A DNA stretch of 56,075 nucleotides from Ophioceras dolichostomum. Lineage: Eukaryota; Ascomycota; Sordariomycetes; Magnaporthales; Ophioceraceae. Position numbers and translations under genes: made by a program. This document shows positions 1 through 9,257 of the stretch, piece after piece. Each line of letters starts with the position of its first letter. Within the stretch, counting starts at the first letter, position 1. The notes under the pieces are model-generated. The model saw nothing but the letters and a program-made list of their open reading frames with translations. It had not been told where the DNA came from and searched no databases. Location: assembly GCA_003049485.1 (NCBI GenBank), contig PYST01000265.1, positions 1 through 56,075 on the forward strand, read 5' to 3'.

Positions 1-514
1 ACATTCCTCGGCTGATCAACCCATCAGAGGAGAAAGAGAAAGCTGAATGTATGGTATGTACTAGTAGCTTGTCGGGGGAGAGCAGAAACGCTAAAGAGGA
101 AGGGAGGGAATTGACACAAGGACTCTACTGGAGCCCATTCTGCTCAGGAAACAAAGAAAAACAAGCGACCAATAACGGGGCCAGGCGATGAGCCCAAACG
201 TCCAAAAAAGCCGTGTGATTGATTATGTATATGCGAGGTAGATCCGTTCCTGTATGCGAGGTATGTGCTGTGACCGATATGCGAGGCCAGCAACCACAGC
301 GGCCATCCCCAGAGAGAGAGAGAGCACAGGCCAGGCCAGGCCAGGCCAGATAGATGGTGGTGATTTGGGGTCGAAGATCTAGGCGGGAAGGGAAGAAAGC
401 ACAAAAGGCAGACCCGACGGCGTGGTGACGAGGGCCGCAGGAAGGGCGGCCGACAAGGGTCTGCGAGGGGGATTCGCTGGAGATCGCTAGCGAAGCGCTT
501 TCTCTTGTCACTTG

Positions 515-517
<3 letters not shown>

Positions 518-560
<43 letters not shown>
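518..560. repeat. (CT)n microsatellite
   Basis: This is an uninterrupted CT dinucleotide run of about 43 nt in non-coding DNA. Read on the minus strand it produces an artefactual Arg-Glu repeat ORF. Confidence 0.95.
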
Positions 561-564
<4 letters not shown>

Positions 565-1161
565 TCTGCACCAATCTGCTTTCTGCGCTGTGATGAATGT
601 GGGAGAGACTACGTCGTGATTGGCTGAAACCCTGGGGAACGAACCTGGGCGCTTACGGTTCGCTTCGCGGGTTGGTACGGCGTACTTAGGGTTCCTGGGG
701 CTTGCCTGCTTGTGGCCTAGCGCGGATCATCAGGGAGAGTTCATCACCAAATTCATGCTGAGAATCTAGACTCCTTAGGTACCTAACCTGAATTGATCGA
801 TGCCTCAAGACGACATGAACTATTGGCGCCGTTTGCCGCTGAGCGCCATGCAAGCCATGCAAGCCGCGCGATGTTGTTGTCCGAATCGAGCGATTAATCG
901 GCTGGTTTTTAAGGGTCTTCAGGTACGCTGTTACCGCACCATCTGCTGTTACTATTGTATTAAGATACTATGGCAGGGTTTTGGTTGTGTCTGTCCTCTT
1001 TGGTAGACCCTTAACGCCGGGTGGTCTGATCTGATCTGATCTGACTTGAAGCTTGCTGCAGGACCAGAAAGACAGACAAGACAAAACCAGGCAGGGCTTG
1101 TGCTGTGGTACAGTACCGCTCGCTCGTGATCGTCGGTACATGCCGGACGCCTAGACTGTTT

Positions 1162-1193
1162 GTCTTGGTGTCTTGGTGTCTTGGTGTCTTGGT
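1162..1193. repeat. 8-bp tandem repeat, four copies
   Basis: Four head-to-tail copies of GTCTTGGT are visible and are followed by a partial fifth copy. The repeat lies in non-coding sequence. Confidence 0.85.
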
Positions 1194-1739
1194 CTTTCCC
1201 GTCGGCGTGGACCGGACGAGATGCACGCAGCCGAACCAAGACATGGAGACGGCTGGCTGGCCACCGAGAAAAAGAAGGGTCGTCCCGTCATCGCCATCGC
1301 AAGTCAGAGCTGACACTGACATAGCGTCTGCTGGTTCCTTGGCGGTCAGTGTCCCTCCCACAGGTTGAGACCCGTCGTCCCTGGCATCTTAGAAAGTCTT
1401 CCCATGCCTTAGCTGACTCGGACTAGGGGATGGAGGAGCAAGAAAGCCTAATGCCGTCCAAGAATATCTTGGGTTGAGAGGCTTACCCCTTTCCGCTTTC
1501 CCCTTTTTTTCTACCCAGGGTTCTTCCGGCTTCTGTCAAGTCCGCCCACCAAACCCCAATACTCATCAAAAAAACTCCGCACTATTACCCTGCACTCATG
1601 TGGTGCAGCGCCAGCATTATTGGTTTCCTTCGTTGGATTTCGCCTTAAACCGTCTTCGATCTTACAGCGCCACTCCTCTGCCGCTGCTTCTGCTGCTGCT
1701 GTTCGCTTTCTCCCTCCTTCTTTTTCTCGCTCGCTCTCC

Positions 1740-2879
1740 TCAGCTGACAATCACGTCCCTCCCCAGCACGCCGAACCTCGCGACGAACATGCACCTCCCC
1801 TGCTCGCAGTTGGCGTGGAAGGCGATGGTCCCGGCCTCGACCGCCGCCGTGGCCCCTCCCGGCGAAACGAGGTCGTAGTCGCCCGTCTCGATCAGCGGCG
1901 GCGCGCCCGTCCTGGTGTAAGGGCCCCTCGACCTTGGTGCTGGCGACGGCGTACTTGACGTCGCACATGTCGGAGCTGAAGCAGTGGCTGCTGAAGAAGA
2001 CGACGACGTACGACCCGTCCGCCGCGCGGATGATGTCGGGCGCCTCGACCACCAGAGGTCCGTCCTGCGCGGACCGGTCCAGGATCTCGACCGGGTCGCC
2101 CAGGAGCGTGGTGCCGTCGTCCGACGCAACTTCCTGCAGCATTATGGCGGTGGCCACGACGGGGCTTGACGCCGTTGTTGCAGTCGCCGCCGCCGCCGCC
2201 GCCGCCGCAGATGCTGTTGCCTGTCGACCTTGTACACGACGTTCTGCCTGTCCGTGGCCCGGTCGTGGAACCCGGGCGGGTCGATCGCGCCGCCCTGGTC
2301 GAGGTGGCAGCGGAGCGGCGTGGAGAGGGGCGCGTAGGGGCCCTTGATGTTGTTCTTTGCTGTGGACTTGGCCACGCCGATGCAGTGCTTGGACCGGTCC
2401 TCCTCGGCGAGCTCGCCGGAGTAGTAAGTACATGACGTACGAAACGTTCCCGAGCGGCCGCACGTCGGACGCCCAGGTGTTGGCCTGGCTGGTCCACGGG
2501 CCGGCGTCGGGCAGCGCGTCGACGTCGGAGAGGTATGTCCATGGCCCCGTCGCGCTAGGTTCGGGTAGCGACCTGGATATTCTTGCCGTTGCCCGTCGTC
2601 GCGAAGGCGTACCACGTCCCGTCCCAGTCCTGCAGGATGCGGAGCTAGTCGGGTCTTGGTGCTTGTTATCGTCGTCGGGTTACTGCTGCTTGGCGTCGTG
2701 CTGTTGTTGTAACGAGGATCGTCGTAACGACTTCCGTCTTTATCGCTGCTAGTGCTATTGGTACTGCTGGTGCCGTTCGTCGCTGTTGGTAGCGCCAGTG
2801 TGCTTTGTGTCGCTGTGAGAAGAAGGAGGGTGAGGCAGCAGGGCAACCTAGTAGTTGCGAAACAAGATATCATCCCCAT
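1740..2879 (-). pseudogene. Decayed secreted glycoside hydrolase family 43 (GH43) gene
   Basis: The 5' end encodes MGMISCFATTRLPCC followed by a hydrophobic leucine-rich stretch, a plausible signal peptide. After it come GH43 signature segments, each conserved but in different frames: DWDGTWYAFATTGNGKN, GPWTYLSDVDALPDAGPW, YYSGELAEEDRSKHCIGVA, DQGGAIDPPGF, VVYKVDGNSI, DGPLVVEAPDI, DVKYAVASTKVEGPY and SPGGATAAVEAGTI. These match the five-bladed propeller order, including the central GGAID Asp and the VEAP Glu. The N-terminal catalytic Asp region reads PD followed at once by TAG (2645-2647). At least five frame changes are needed to join the pieces, and no splice sites explain them. The family would act on plant arabinan or xylan side chains outside the cell. 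This copy cannot make a full enzyme. Residue conservation within each piece suggests recent decay. Confidence 0.8.
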
Positions 2880-3381
2880 CGCGCTCTCTTGCGTCTCTCT
2901 TGGCCTAGCCGCCCAACGTCTTCCTTCGGTCCTTTGCTACTTTTTTTTCCCTCTCTCTCTTTCTCTCTCTCTCCCTCCCTCGATCTCTGCGTAGACAGGC
3001 AAGTCAGCAGGTATCTCTTATCTTCCACTCGACGAGAGTGCAAGTTGAGCAGTGACACGAACCTTATTCCGTTGAAGCTAGGGGCACAGACTTCTTGAGC
3101 TTCTTGAAATGTTCCGGGCTTTTCTGCGCATGCACCTTTGACTCGAAACCGAGCTCTGGGATTGGGTATTAGGTGTACTAGATCTGTCCGTCTCATGAAG
3201 AACGGTTCCAGAGGTTTGTGAAACTACGGCCACTGCGTCAACTCCTCTCTTCTGTCGTCTACTATCTAGATCAGCCCAGTCTATGGTCCGAGCCAAGAGC
3301 ATAGTACTTTGGTATAGTGCTCAATAACACTCGGAGCTCGAGACTTTTCTGTCATAGTGATCTTCTGAACTAAATTGCGAG
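2880..3381. other. Gene-free spacer between two gene remnants
   Basis: This holds the upstream region of the GH43 pseudogene. A pyrimidine-rich tract (about 2940-2990) runs as CT-rich repeats. Nothing coding was recognised. Confidence 0.5.
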
Positions 3382-3615
3382 CTATCTGAATAGAAGTGCA
3401 TCACCGGTGAGCTCTTCCAGTTGCCTCCCCAGCGTCTCCGACACGTTTCCAAGCGATATCCGCAGGGCCAATTTCAAGTCATCCCCACCGCCGCCGCCGA
3501 TGATTCCGAAGCAAGTGCCATCGTGTACGACGCGGGATTCCTTCAGTAGCGTACTCTGCTCTGCCAGCAACGGTCCGGTGCGATAGGCGGCAGCGCGCAC
3601 CCCAGCGAAGTCCAC
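3382..3615 (-). other. Possible small gene remnant, unrecognised
   Basis: A 77-codon open frame starts MDFAGVRAAAYRTG and ends GDALLFR before TAG. It has protein-like segments (VHDGTCFGIIGGGGGDD, LRISLGNVSETLGRQLEEL) but matches no family I recognise. Its 5' end overlaps the start of the plus-strand membrane-protein remnant, so one of the two is probably a shadow or both are debris. No introns or flanking coding sequence could be added. Confidence 0.3.
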
Positions 3616-4314
3616 TACCGCCGGTATTGCTGGAGCACGCTCGGCCTCTGCGCCTGTCTCGTGCTGGGCGGCCTGGCCATCGGCTTCACGGTGCAGGAGC
3701 GGACCCGAGGCGTCGACCCCTTCAACATCTCGGTGTTCTGCTGGGTCCTCGCCGGCTTCCTGGTCCTATTCTCCAAGTCGCTCCGCGTCCAGGAGTGGCC
3801 GTGGCGCGACTTCTTCCTCGGCCGCGTCGTGTGCCGGTCCGTGTCCGAGGTGTTGGCCGTCAGCTGGATCGAGCCGCAGATGCTGCTGGCCATCCTCCTG
3901 CGGCTCGAGCCCGTCATGAGCCAGGACAAGCGCGGTGCGTTCGGGACGATCTTCACGCGGCGCCAGGAGGACGGCTTCGTCGTCGACGTGCCCATCGGGA
4001 CTTAGGCCCTGAACCTCGGCGGCTGCTTCTTCGTCAAGGCCCAGAGCGAGACTGGCCCCGCCGTCATATGCGTCCGGCTCAACCACCGCCACGACTACAC
4101 GAGCGTCGTGCCCAATCAAATTTCCGATGCCGGCAGCGAGGCCAAGTGCCGCACGCTGGACGCGCCGTGGCGCTGGGGAAAGGGTGCGGACGAGGGGCCG
4201 CTGTACACTCTGAGCACGAATCCTCTTAGATGGACTCGGGTCATTGGCCTTAACTCCGAAAAGGCATACTTCGACTAGGCCTAGATGCCCGGGCTCTGCT
4301 TCCAGGACGTCTGA
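3586..4314 (+). pseudogene. Remnant of an unrecognised membrane protein, interrupted by three TAG codons
   Basis: One frame from about 3586 reads HYRRYCWSTLGLCACLVLGG and then a second hydrophobic segment (FCWVLAGFLVLFSKSL), giving two likely membrane spans. A soluble part follows with NLGGCFFVKAQSETGPAVIC and RWGKGADEGPLYTLSTNPL. The same frame continues through TAG at 4003-4005 and two more at 4276-4278 and 4282-4284, finishing at TGA (4312-4314). G/C-rich third positions persist after the first stop, so the downstream part was recently coding. All three TAGs could come from CAG by one C-to-T change. No in-frame ATG precedes the hydrophobic segment and a stop lies at 3547, so the original start is missing or lies in an unseen exon. 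Family unknown. Confidence 0.55.
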
Positions 4315-6210
4315 GTAGGTACGTAAGACGTCAGCATTCGCCGTATTTGGCACTTCTCTGGCATAGATTGAATATTTTAGATTCGTTACTGGTTCTAGTA
4401 AGGAGTCGTTTGAAGGGGTTGACGGAAGGAACGGAGAGCTGTGGGATCAGAAAGGATCGCGTCCTCTCTTCATGTTCAGTCATTTTGTCGCCTTCAAGCA
4501 CATTGCAGCCGCCGGATTGTGGTCTCGTTTCCTTTTTCTGCCTGTGCATCCGGAAATCCGCTTTTGGCTTCGCTGATGCTTTTTGATGGAATCATTCAAG
4601 TGGGAGAAAAGGGTGAGCACGAACGCGCAGACTTGACGCTCAGAGCCTCTGGTGCTTCTGCCCAGCTTCCGGCTTTTCCCAGTTCTGTATGAGTTCGATC
4701 CCCCCCCCCCCTTGTTCGTAGAAATGGTCGGAACGTGTCGCAACTGCGCCATATTGTCTCGGACTCGCCTTTGGGTCTTCCGCCGATTGCATTGATAGAC
4801 AGACTGAAGGTTAGAATCTTGTTGTTAGACGGTCTCTCGGTTCACTCTTGCCACGGAATCCCCGACTGAGGTCTGTTCGTACCTAAGTGTTGTCTTTTGT
4901 TGCTTTGTCCAGTCAACAGTCTTCGACAACGAATGCTTCGACTAGGCTGTACTCCATGCACTACTAGTATTCGAAAGCGGCGAGCAGGTGTGTCAGGTGT
5001 CGCAACGGTGACCTCGATCAACTCTTCTAGAACATGCCAAGGAACCTGAGATCTTTCAGTTGGCCGATTTCGGTCAAGTCCTCTGAGGCATGTGTCTTAG
5101 ATGCTTGAATCTGGGAATGATTGAGCCGTCACTCCGAGGGCAGAGTGCATAGATCGTGGGTAGCTTCCTGTCAGTAGAGATTTGAAGCCCATTGACGCTG
5201 TCTCTGATGCGATGCTGGGGGCGAGAGGCGATGTCTCACCTTCATTCAACTATGGTGAATGATAGTGCTTTACATGAAAGCGCGAGCCTGAGTTGGGCGG
5301 GAGAAAATCTTTGCCCAATCGGTAGGCTGTAGGTGGGCACCTTGAAATCAACTGACCGACGACCAGTCGTTGCAGACTTGAGGATTGTCAACCACGATCT
5401 TAGGTGGCCAGCAGGAGGCGAGATGGCCTAACATCAACGATGGCCATACGCGAGCCAACGTCCTGCGCAAACTGACCTACCTACCGCCGCTGCCGGCCGT
5501 TCAGCCGCCGCAGGAATAGTCGATCTATCAAGGTAAGAGAGAAAGAACCACCAGCCCATAGATCTTGGAGGCATTATATCGCAAGTGCAGAGCTAACGCC
5601 GTTCGAGCTGCTGCGTCTCTCCAAAGCCTCGACGAAGCCCTTTCCCCGATCCGGCGTCCAGAGGGCCCCGGAACTGCCGCTCTTTGTGCCGCCTTGTCAT
5701 CGGTAACCCATCGGCCGCCTGAGTGCCGGTTCTTTATCTCTCTCGCCTCCCGTTCACACAGCCACGGCAGACGCCTTCGAACACCGCGATGCTCCTCGTC
5801 TTTGTCGCTTTTCCTCGCCACGACGGCTACATAAATTTGCTCGATCACCTGCCTCCGAAGATGGCATCCCAAAAACTTGCTCAGCACACTCCTCCGGAGC
5901 CTAGCTGTTCACCTGTAAGAGACGTCTCCCTTCCTCCAAGCTCTGCCAAAGGAGTTGATGCGATCCTCCTCTCAGACGAACAAAGACGGACCGTTCCTAG
6001 CTCCCCCTCTGAGCCAGCAGCAGCACGCAATCCGAGATTAGAGGAAGCCGCCCGGCCGTCCAAGCTAGCCAACTATTCTTTGCTCGGCAGCCTCCTGAGA
6101 CACCTCGAGCAAGTTCCCTGTCGTTTCATCGAGGGAATGGCTTCATCACCACTCTTCCTGCAACCCCATCCAACCAATACAAGAACGCCAAATTCTTCCT
6201 CCTCTCAACC
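4315..6210. other. Long gene-free interval upstream of the WSC gene
   Basis: A C-homopolymer (about 4700-4711) and no protein-like frames are seen up to about 5500. From about 5520 to 6210 the sequence is pyrimidine-rich and probably holds the promoter and 5' leader of the WSC-domain gene. A 167-codon frame here (5723-6226) is Ser/Pro-rich without recognisable domains and is not called. Confidence 0.5.
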
Positions 6211-7344
6211 ATGTGGGCCAAGATGAGCCTCGTGGCCATCGTAGCCATCCTCACCCTCGCCCCTCCGCCGCCCGCCGCGCAGGCCAACTTCAACGGCGTC
6301 CTGACGCCCAGCGCGAGCGTCAATAAGCTCAAGTACCTCGGCTGCGCCAACGAGCTGTCCAACGGCCCCCGCGCGCTCTCCAGCGCCGCCACCGCCAGCG
6401 TGACGCACATGACCGTCGAGTCCTGCGCCGCCTTCTGCGCCGGCAAGGGCTACGCCCACTCGGGCGTCGAGTACGCGCAGGAGTGCTACTGCGGCAACGC
6501 CCTCCGCCAGGGCTCGAAAGCGAACCTCCCCGGGGCTCAGTGCAACATGGCGTGCAAGGGCAACAGCAAGCAGTTCTGCGGCGGCCCCTCCCGGATCTCC
6601 GTCTTCGAGAACTCGGCGTACGTCAAGACGAGCAACCCGGATCGCATCGGCCCCTGGGCCTACCAGACCTGCTACATGGAGCCCGACGAGGGGCGAGCCC
6701 TTCCCGACAAGCTGATCGGCGATGACGCCATGACGGTCGAGAAGTGCCTCGCCTACTGCGACTCGCAGGGGCTGTGCTGGGCCGGCTTAGAGTACTGCCG
6801 CGAGTGCTGGTGCGCTAGGACGCTGATCAAGGGCCACGAGGACGCCTCGGACCCGGGCTGCGCCATGCAGTGCGACATGCCGTGCGGCGGCAACAACAAG
6901 CAGTTCTGCGGCGGCGCGGGCGCCATCAACGTGTACAAGAAGGACGGCGCCACCATGAAGCCCGCCGCCGCACCCGCCGCTCTCCCTCTCGCTGAGCCCG
7001 AGGCCGCCAAGCCAGGCATCAAGCCAGGCGTCGAGCCGGGCGTCGTCGAGCCTGGCGTGGAGGAGCCGCCTGGGGACGTTGCGGAGGTGGGAGTGGATGA
7101 ACCACCTGTCCACGAGAAGCGCCACGAGGGCCACGACCACGATGAGGAGGCAGTGGCAGAACAGCAGCAGGAGGTCGAGGAGCAGCGCCGCGAGGAGAAG
7201 CGCGAGGCCATCCCGCCGGAGCCGGTGCCGGTGCAGGTCCAGCAGCAGCGGGCGACCCCGAAGAGGCAGAAGTGGAGTGCCCGGTTCGGACGCATGCGCC
7301 GTGGCCCCGCCAAGATGCCCGTGGGTGCAGCTGCCCAGGCCTGA
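6211..7344 (+). CDS. Secreted protein with two WSC domains
   Basis: This is a single-exon 377-residue protein. A signal peptide (residues 1 to about 25, MWAKMSLVAIVAILTLA then AQA) precedes two WSC domains at about 42-133 and 150-242. Each has the eight-cysteine pattern and typical segments: YLGCANE, CAAFCAGKGYAHSGVEYAQECYCGN and KQFCGG in the first, CLAYCDSQ, CRECWC and KQFCGG in the second. WSC modules bind or sense cell-wall carbohydrate. The tail (250-377) is a disordered Pro/Glu stretch with KPGVEP-type repeats, an acidic HDHDEE patch and a basic end. No transmembrane segment or GPI signal follows, so unlike Wsc1-type stress sensors this is probably secreted or wall-associated. The ATG at 6211 was chosen because it begins the signal peptide directly; an internal Met (residue 5) is an alternative. 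The specific ligand is unknown. Confidence 0.85.
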   Translation: MWAKMSLVAIVAILTLAPPPPAAQANFNGVLTPSASVNKLKYLGCANELSNGPRALSSAATASVTHMTVESCAAFCAGKGYAHSGVEYAQECYCGNALRQGSKANLPGAQCNMACKGNSKQFCGGPSRISVFENSAYVKTSNPDRIGPWAYQTCYMEPDEGRALPDKLIGDDAMTVEKCLAYCDSQGLCWAGLEYCRECWCARTLIKGHEDASDPGCAMQCDMPCGGNNKQFCGGAGAINVYKKDGATMKPAAAPAALPLAEPEAAKPGIKPGVEPGVVEPGVEEPPGDVAEVGVDEPPVHEKRHEGHDHDEEAVAEQQQEVEEQRREEKREAIPPEPVPVQVQQQRATPKRQKWSARFGRMRRGPAKMPVGAAAQA

Positions 7345-8220
7345 GACGAGACGAGACATCCGACCTACCTCGCTCTCTGTCACGCACGCTATCTAATCCT
7401 GCCTGTCTCTCTCTTTTTCTCTCACACACACACTCTCTAGATCTCACAACAACCGCTCCGGTCTTCTCACATACGCATAACGATGAAAACAGCACAAAAA
7501 AAGCTTCTTTGGTTTCTCTTTCTCGTCAATGATCAGATATGACAAGAGGGGTCAGTTGAACTCGTCGGTGCCGCCATCATCGCCGCAAGTGGATGGGAAG
7601 ACGGTAGATCGGTGATGACACGGCAAGCGGCGGATAAAAGACTTCCCGGGACTGGACTTTCTTTGTATACTTTCTCTGCCTACCTAGATTTCTCCTCTCT
7701 CTTTTCCTCTCACCTCTCCGTCTCTCGCCTTTGTTGAAGACAAATCAATCTGAATCGAGATCTCTTTTATGTTCGATGCTTCAAAAGCCCAACATCACCA
7801 GTCATCAATGTCTCACCCAGATTCCAGATTTCACAAAGAATATTCGGCCCGGCACAGGTTGTGATTTATATTTTAATTGTGAATTACTACCATTGCTACC
7901 GACCCTACTACCGTACCGTACCGAGCTAGCTAATTTCCACTACCTAACGACGGTACACCACGCACAGAAGAGGGTTAAGGTAAAGGCAAAAGACAAGGCA
8001 TCATGCATGGCTGCGATGATGATTCAGAGAAAGTGCAATGCGTCTTCGTGAAGGTAACGACCAAGAGGAAAGGAACCTTTATGTACTCCTCATGAGAAGG
8101 ACATACCAAACCCTTTTCCAATCCGACAACGCCGCGACACCACCGATGTAGGCAGAAAGCAAGGGGGAAAATGCGAGACTATGTGGGAAAAAAGGACAAC
8201 AAAGGAAAGAAAGAGGATAG

Positions 8221-8825
8221 GACAAATCCGAAGCCCCGACACCAAAGCCCTGTGACGAAAGATGTCATACAATCCTCCAGGCATGATGTGTTGGTGCGGT
8301 TGATGGTATCGGCAAGAAAGAAGGGAAACAAAAGGCAAGGCAGATGATAGATGCAGATGGGAGAAAAGAGAAAAACACAGATCCGAGACCCCGACATCCA
8401 AAGTCCTATGTGAAGAAAGTTGCAAAACGATCCTCCCAGGCGTGACGAGATGGTACGGCTGAACGTGTCAGAAAATGTGCGGACGACGCAGAGAGAGATA
8501 CGAGAGAAAAAGGCAAGGCAGACAGACGACAGAGGAAAGAAGAAAAGCCGAGCAGTGATATGAAAAAAAAATGACAAGACAACCTCGAGACCTCAACACC
8601 CGAAGTCCTGTGCGAAGAGAATCGTTGTGCAATCCTCCAAGACGTGACTTGACAACGTGCTTGATGGTGAGGGGTAAGGAAAAGGCAAAGACGATCCGAG
8701 GTAAGAAAAAAGGCAAAAGACAATCCGAGGCGCCCAACACCCAAAGTCCGAGAAGAAAGTTGTTGTTGTCAAGTCCTCCCAAGACGTGGTGATGATGATG
8801 GTGTGGTTGATGGCGTCGGAAAAGT
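8221..8825. repeat. Four degenerate copies of a ~100-bp repeat
   Basis: Similar blocks lie at about 8221-8318, 8378-8476, 8581-8685 and 8719-8825. In order each carries a block like ATCCGAGACCCCGACA, then CCAAAGTCCTGTG, then CAATCCTCC(C)A(G/A)G with CGTGA-like sequence, and ends in a block resembling GGTTGATGGTGTCGG followed by purine-rich spacer. Pairwise identity is judged by eye at roughly 65-75%. Copy spacing varies (about 160, 200 and 140 bp), so this is an ageing tandem array with differing spacers rather than a fresh minisatellite. Confidence 0.65.
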
Positions 8826-8893
8826 GTGCAGTGGTATGTACAGGGTATCCAGACAAAGATTGTTCGTGAAAATTGTTGACCGCCTGTTCTTTT

Positions 8894-8975
8894 CCGGATA
8901 TTTTCTTCTCCGAAATATTAGGGATTCCACCGCCTCATTCATTCCGAATATTTTCTTCTCCAGAATTTGGGGTAT
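8894..8975. repeat. Short direct duplication (ATATTTTCTTCTCC element)
   Basis: The element ATATTTTCTTCTCC followed by GAAATATTAGGG or AGAATTTGGGG occurs twice, about 49 bp apart. It is flanked by ATTCC on the downstream side of both copies, consistent with a local tandem duplication that has diverged. Confidence 0.6.
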
Positions 8976-9257
8976 TACCACATCTCCGTTTCCTCCCTCC
9001 AGGCTTTGGCTGTGCTGGTGGTGAGGTAAGGTCAAGGTGAAGTAGGTCGGTCGTGGTAGAGGCGACTGACGGGCGGAGGTGGTGTGATGATGATAAGACG
9101 GGGAGGTATCGATCGACAGGATGGGGCGAGCAAGCGATGGATGCTCGCACAGAATACAGTTCGGAATTCAATAGACGGACATGTTGGAACACGCAGAGGC
9201 GACGACGACAGGCAAGGGTAGAGGAGTCGTCGAATGAGAAAGGCCCGGCGGAGGCGA

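Larger units (their letters stand above)
1..1739. other. Gene-free left flank with simple repeats
   Basis: No reading frame here has coding character. The stretch holds a (CT)n microsatellite (518-560), short tandem CCAGG-type and TCTGA-type pentamers (about 325-348 and 1022-1043), an 8-bp GTCTTGGT tandem (about 1162-1193) and a TTAGGTACCTAA palindrome (775-786). The ORFs present are low-complexity translations of these repeats. Confidence 0.6.
7345..9257. other. Non-coding interval carrying degenerate repeats
   Basis: After the WSC stop a CT-rich 3' region (7370-7440) is followed by AT-richer sequence. Then comes the repeat tract at 8221-8825 and a short duplicated element at about 8894-8975. 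Overlapping minus-strand ORFs across the repeats (Phe/Leu-rich) show no coding bias. Confidence 0.55.

Noticed and set aside
125..574. 149-codon minus-strand ORF
   Set aside because: It begins with an Arg-Glu repeat produced by the CT microsatellite and continues without domain or codon bias.
5723..6226. 167-codon plus-strand ORF upstream of the WSC gene
   Set aside because: It overlaps the WSC start, has mixed third positions and is Ser/Pro-rich. It is better explained as leader or promoter.
8090..8856. Overlapping Phe/Leu-rich minus-strand ORFs
   Set aside because: They are translations of the degenerate non-coding repeats; no frame is maintained between copies.
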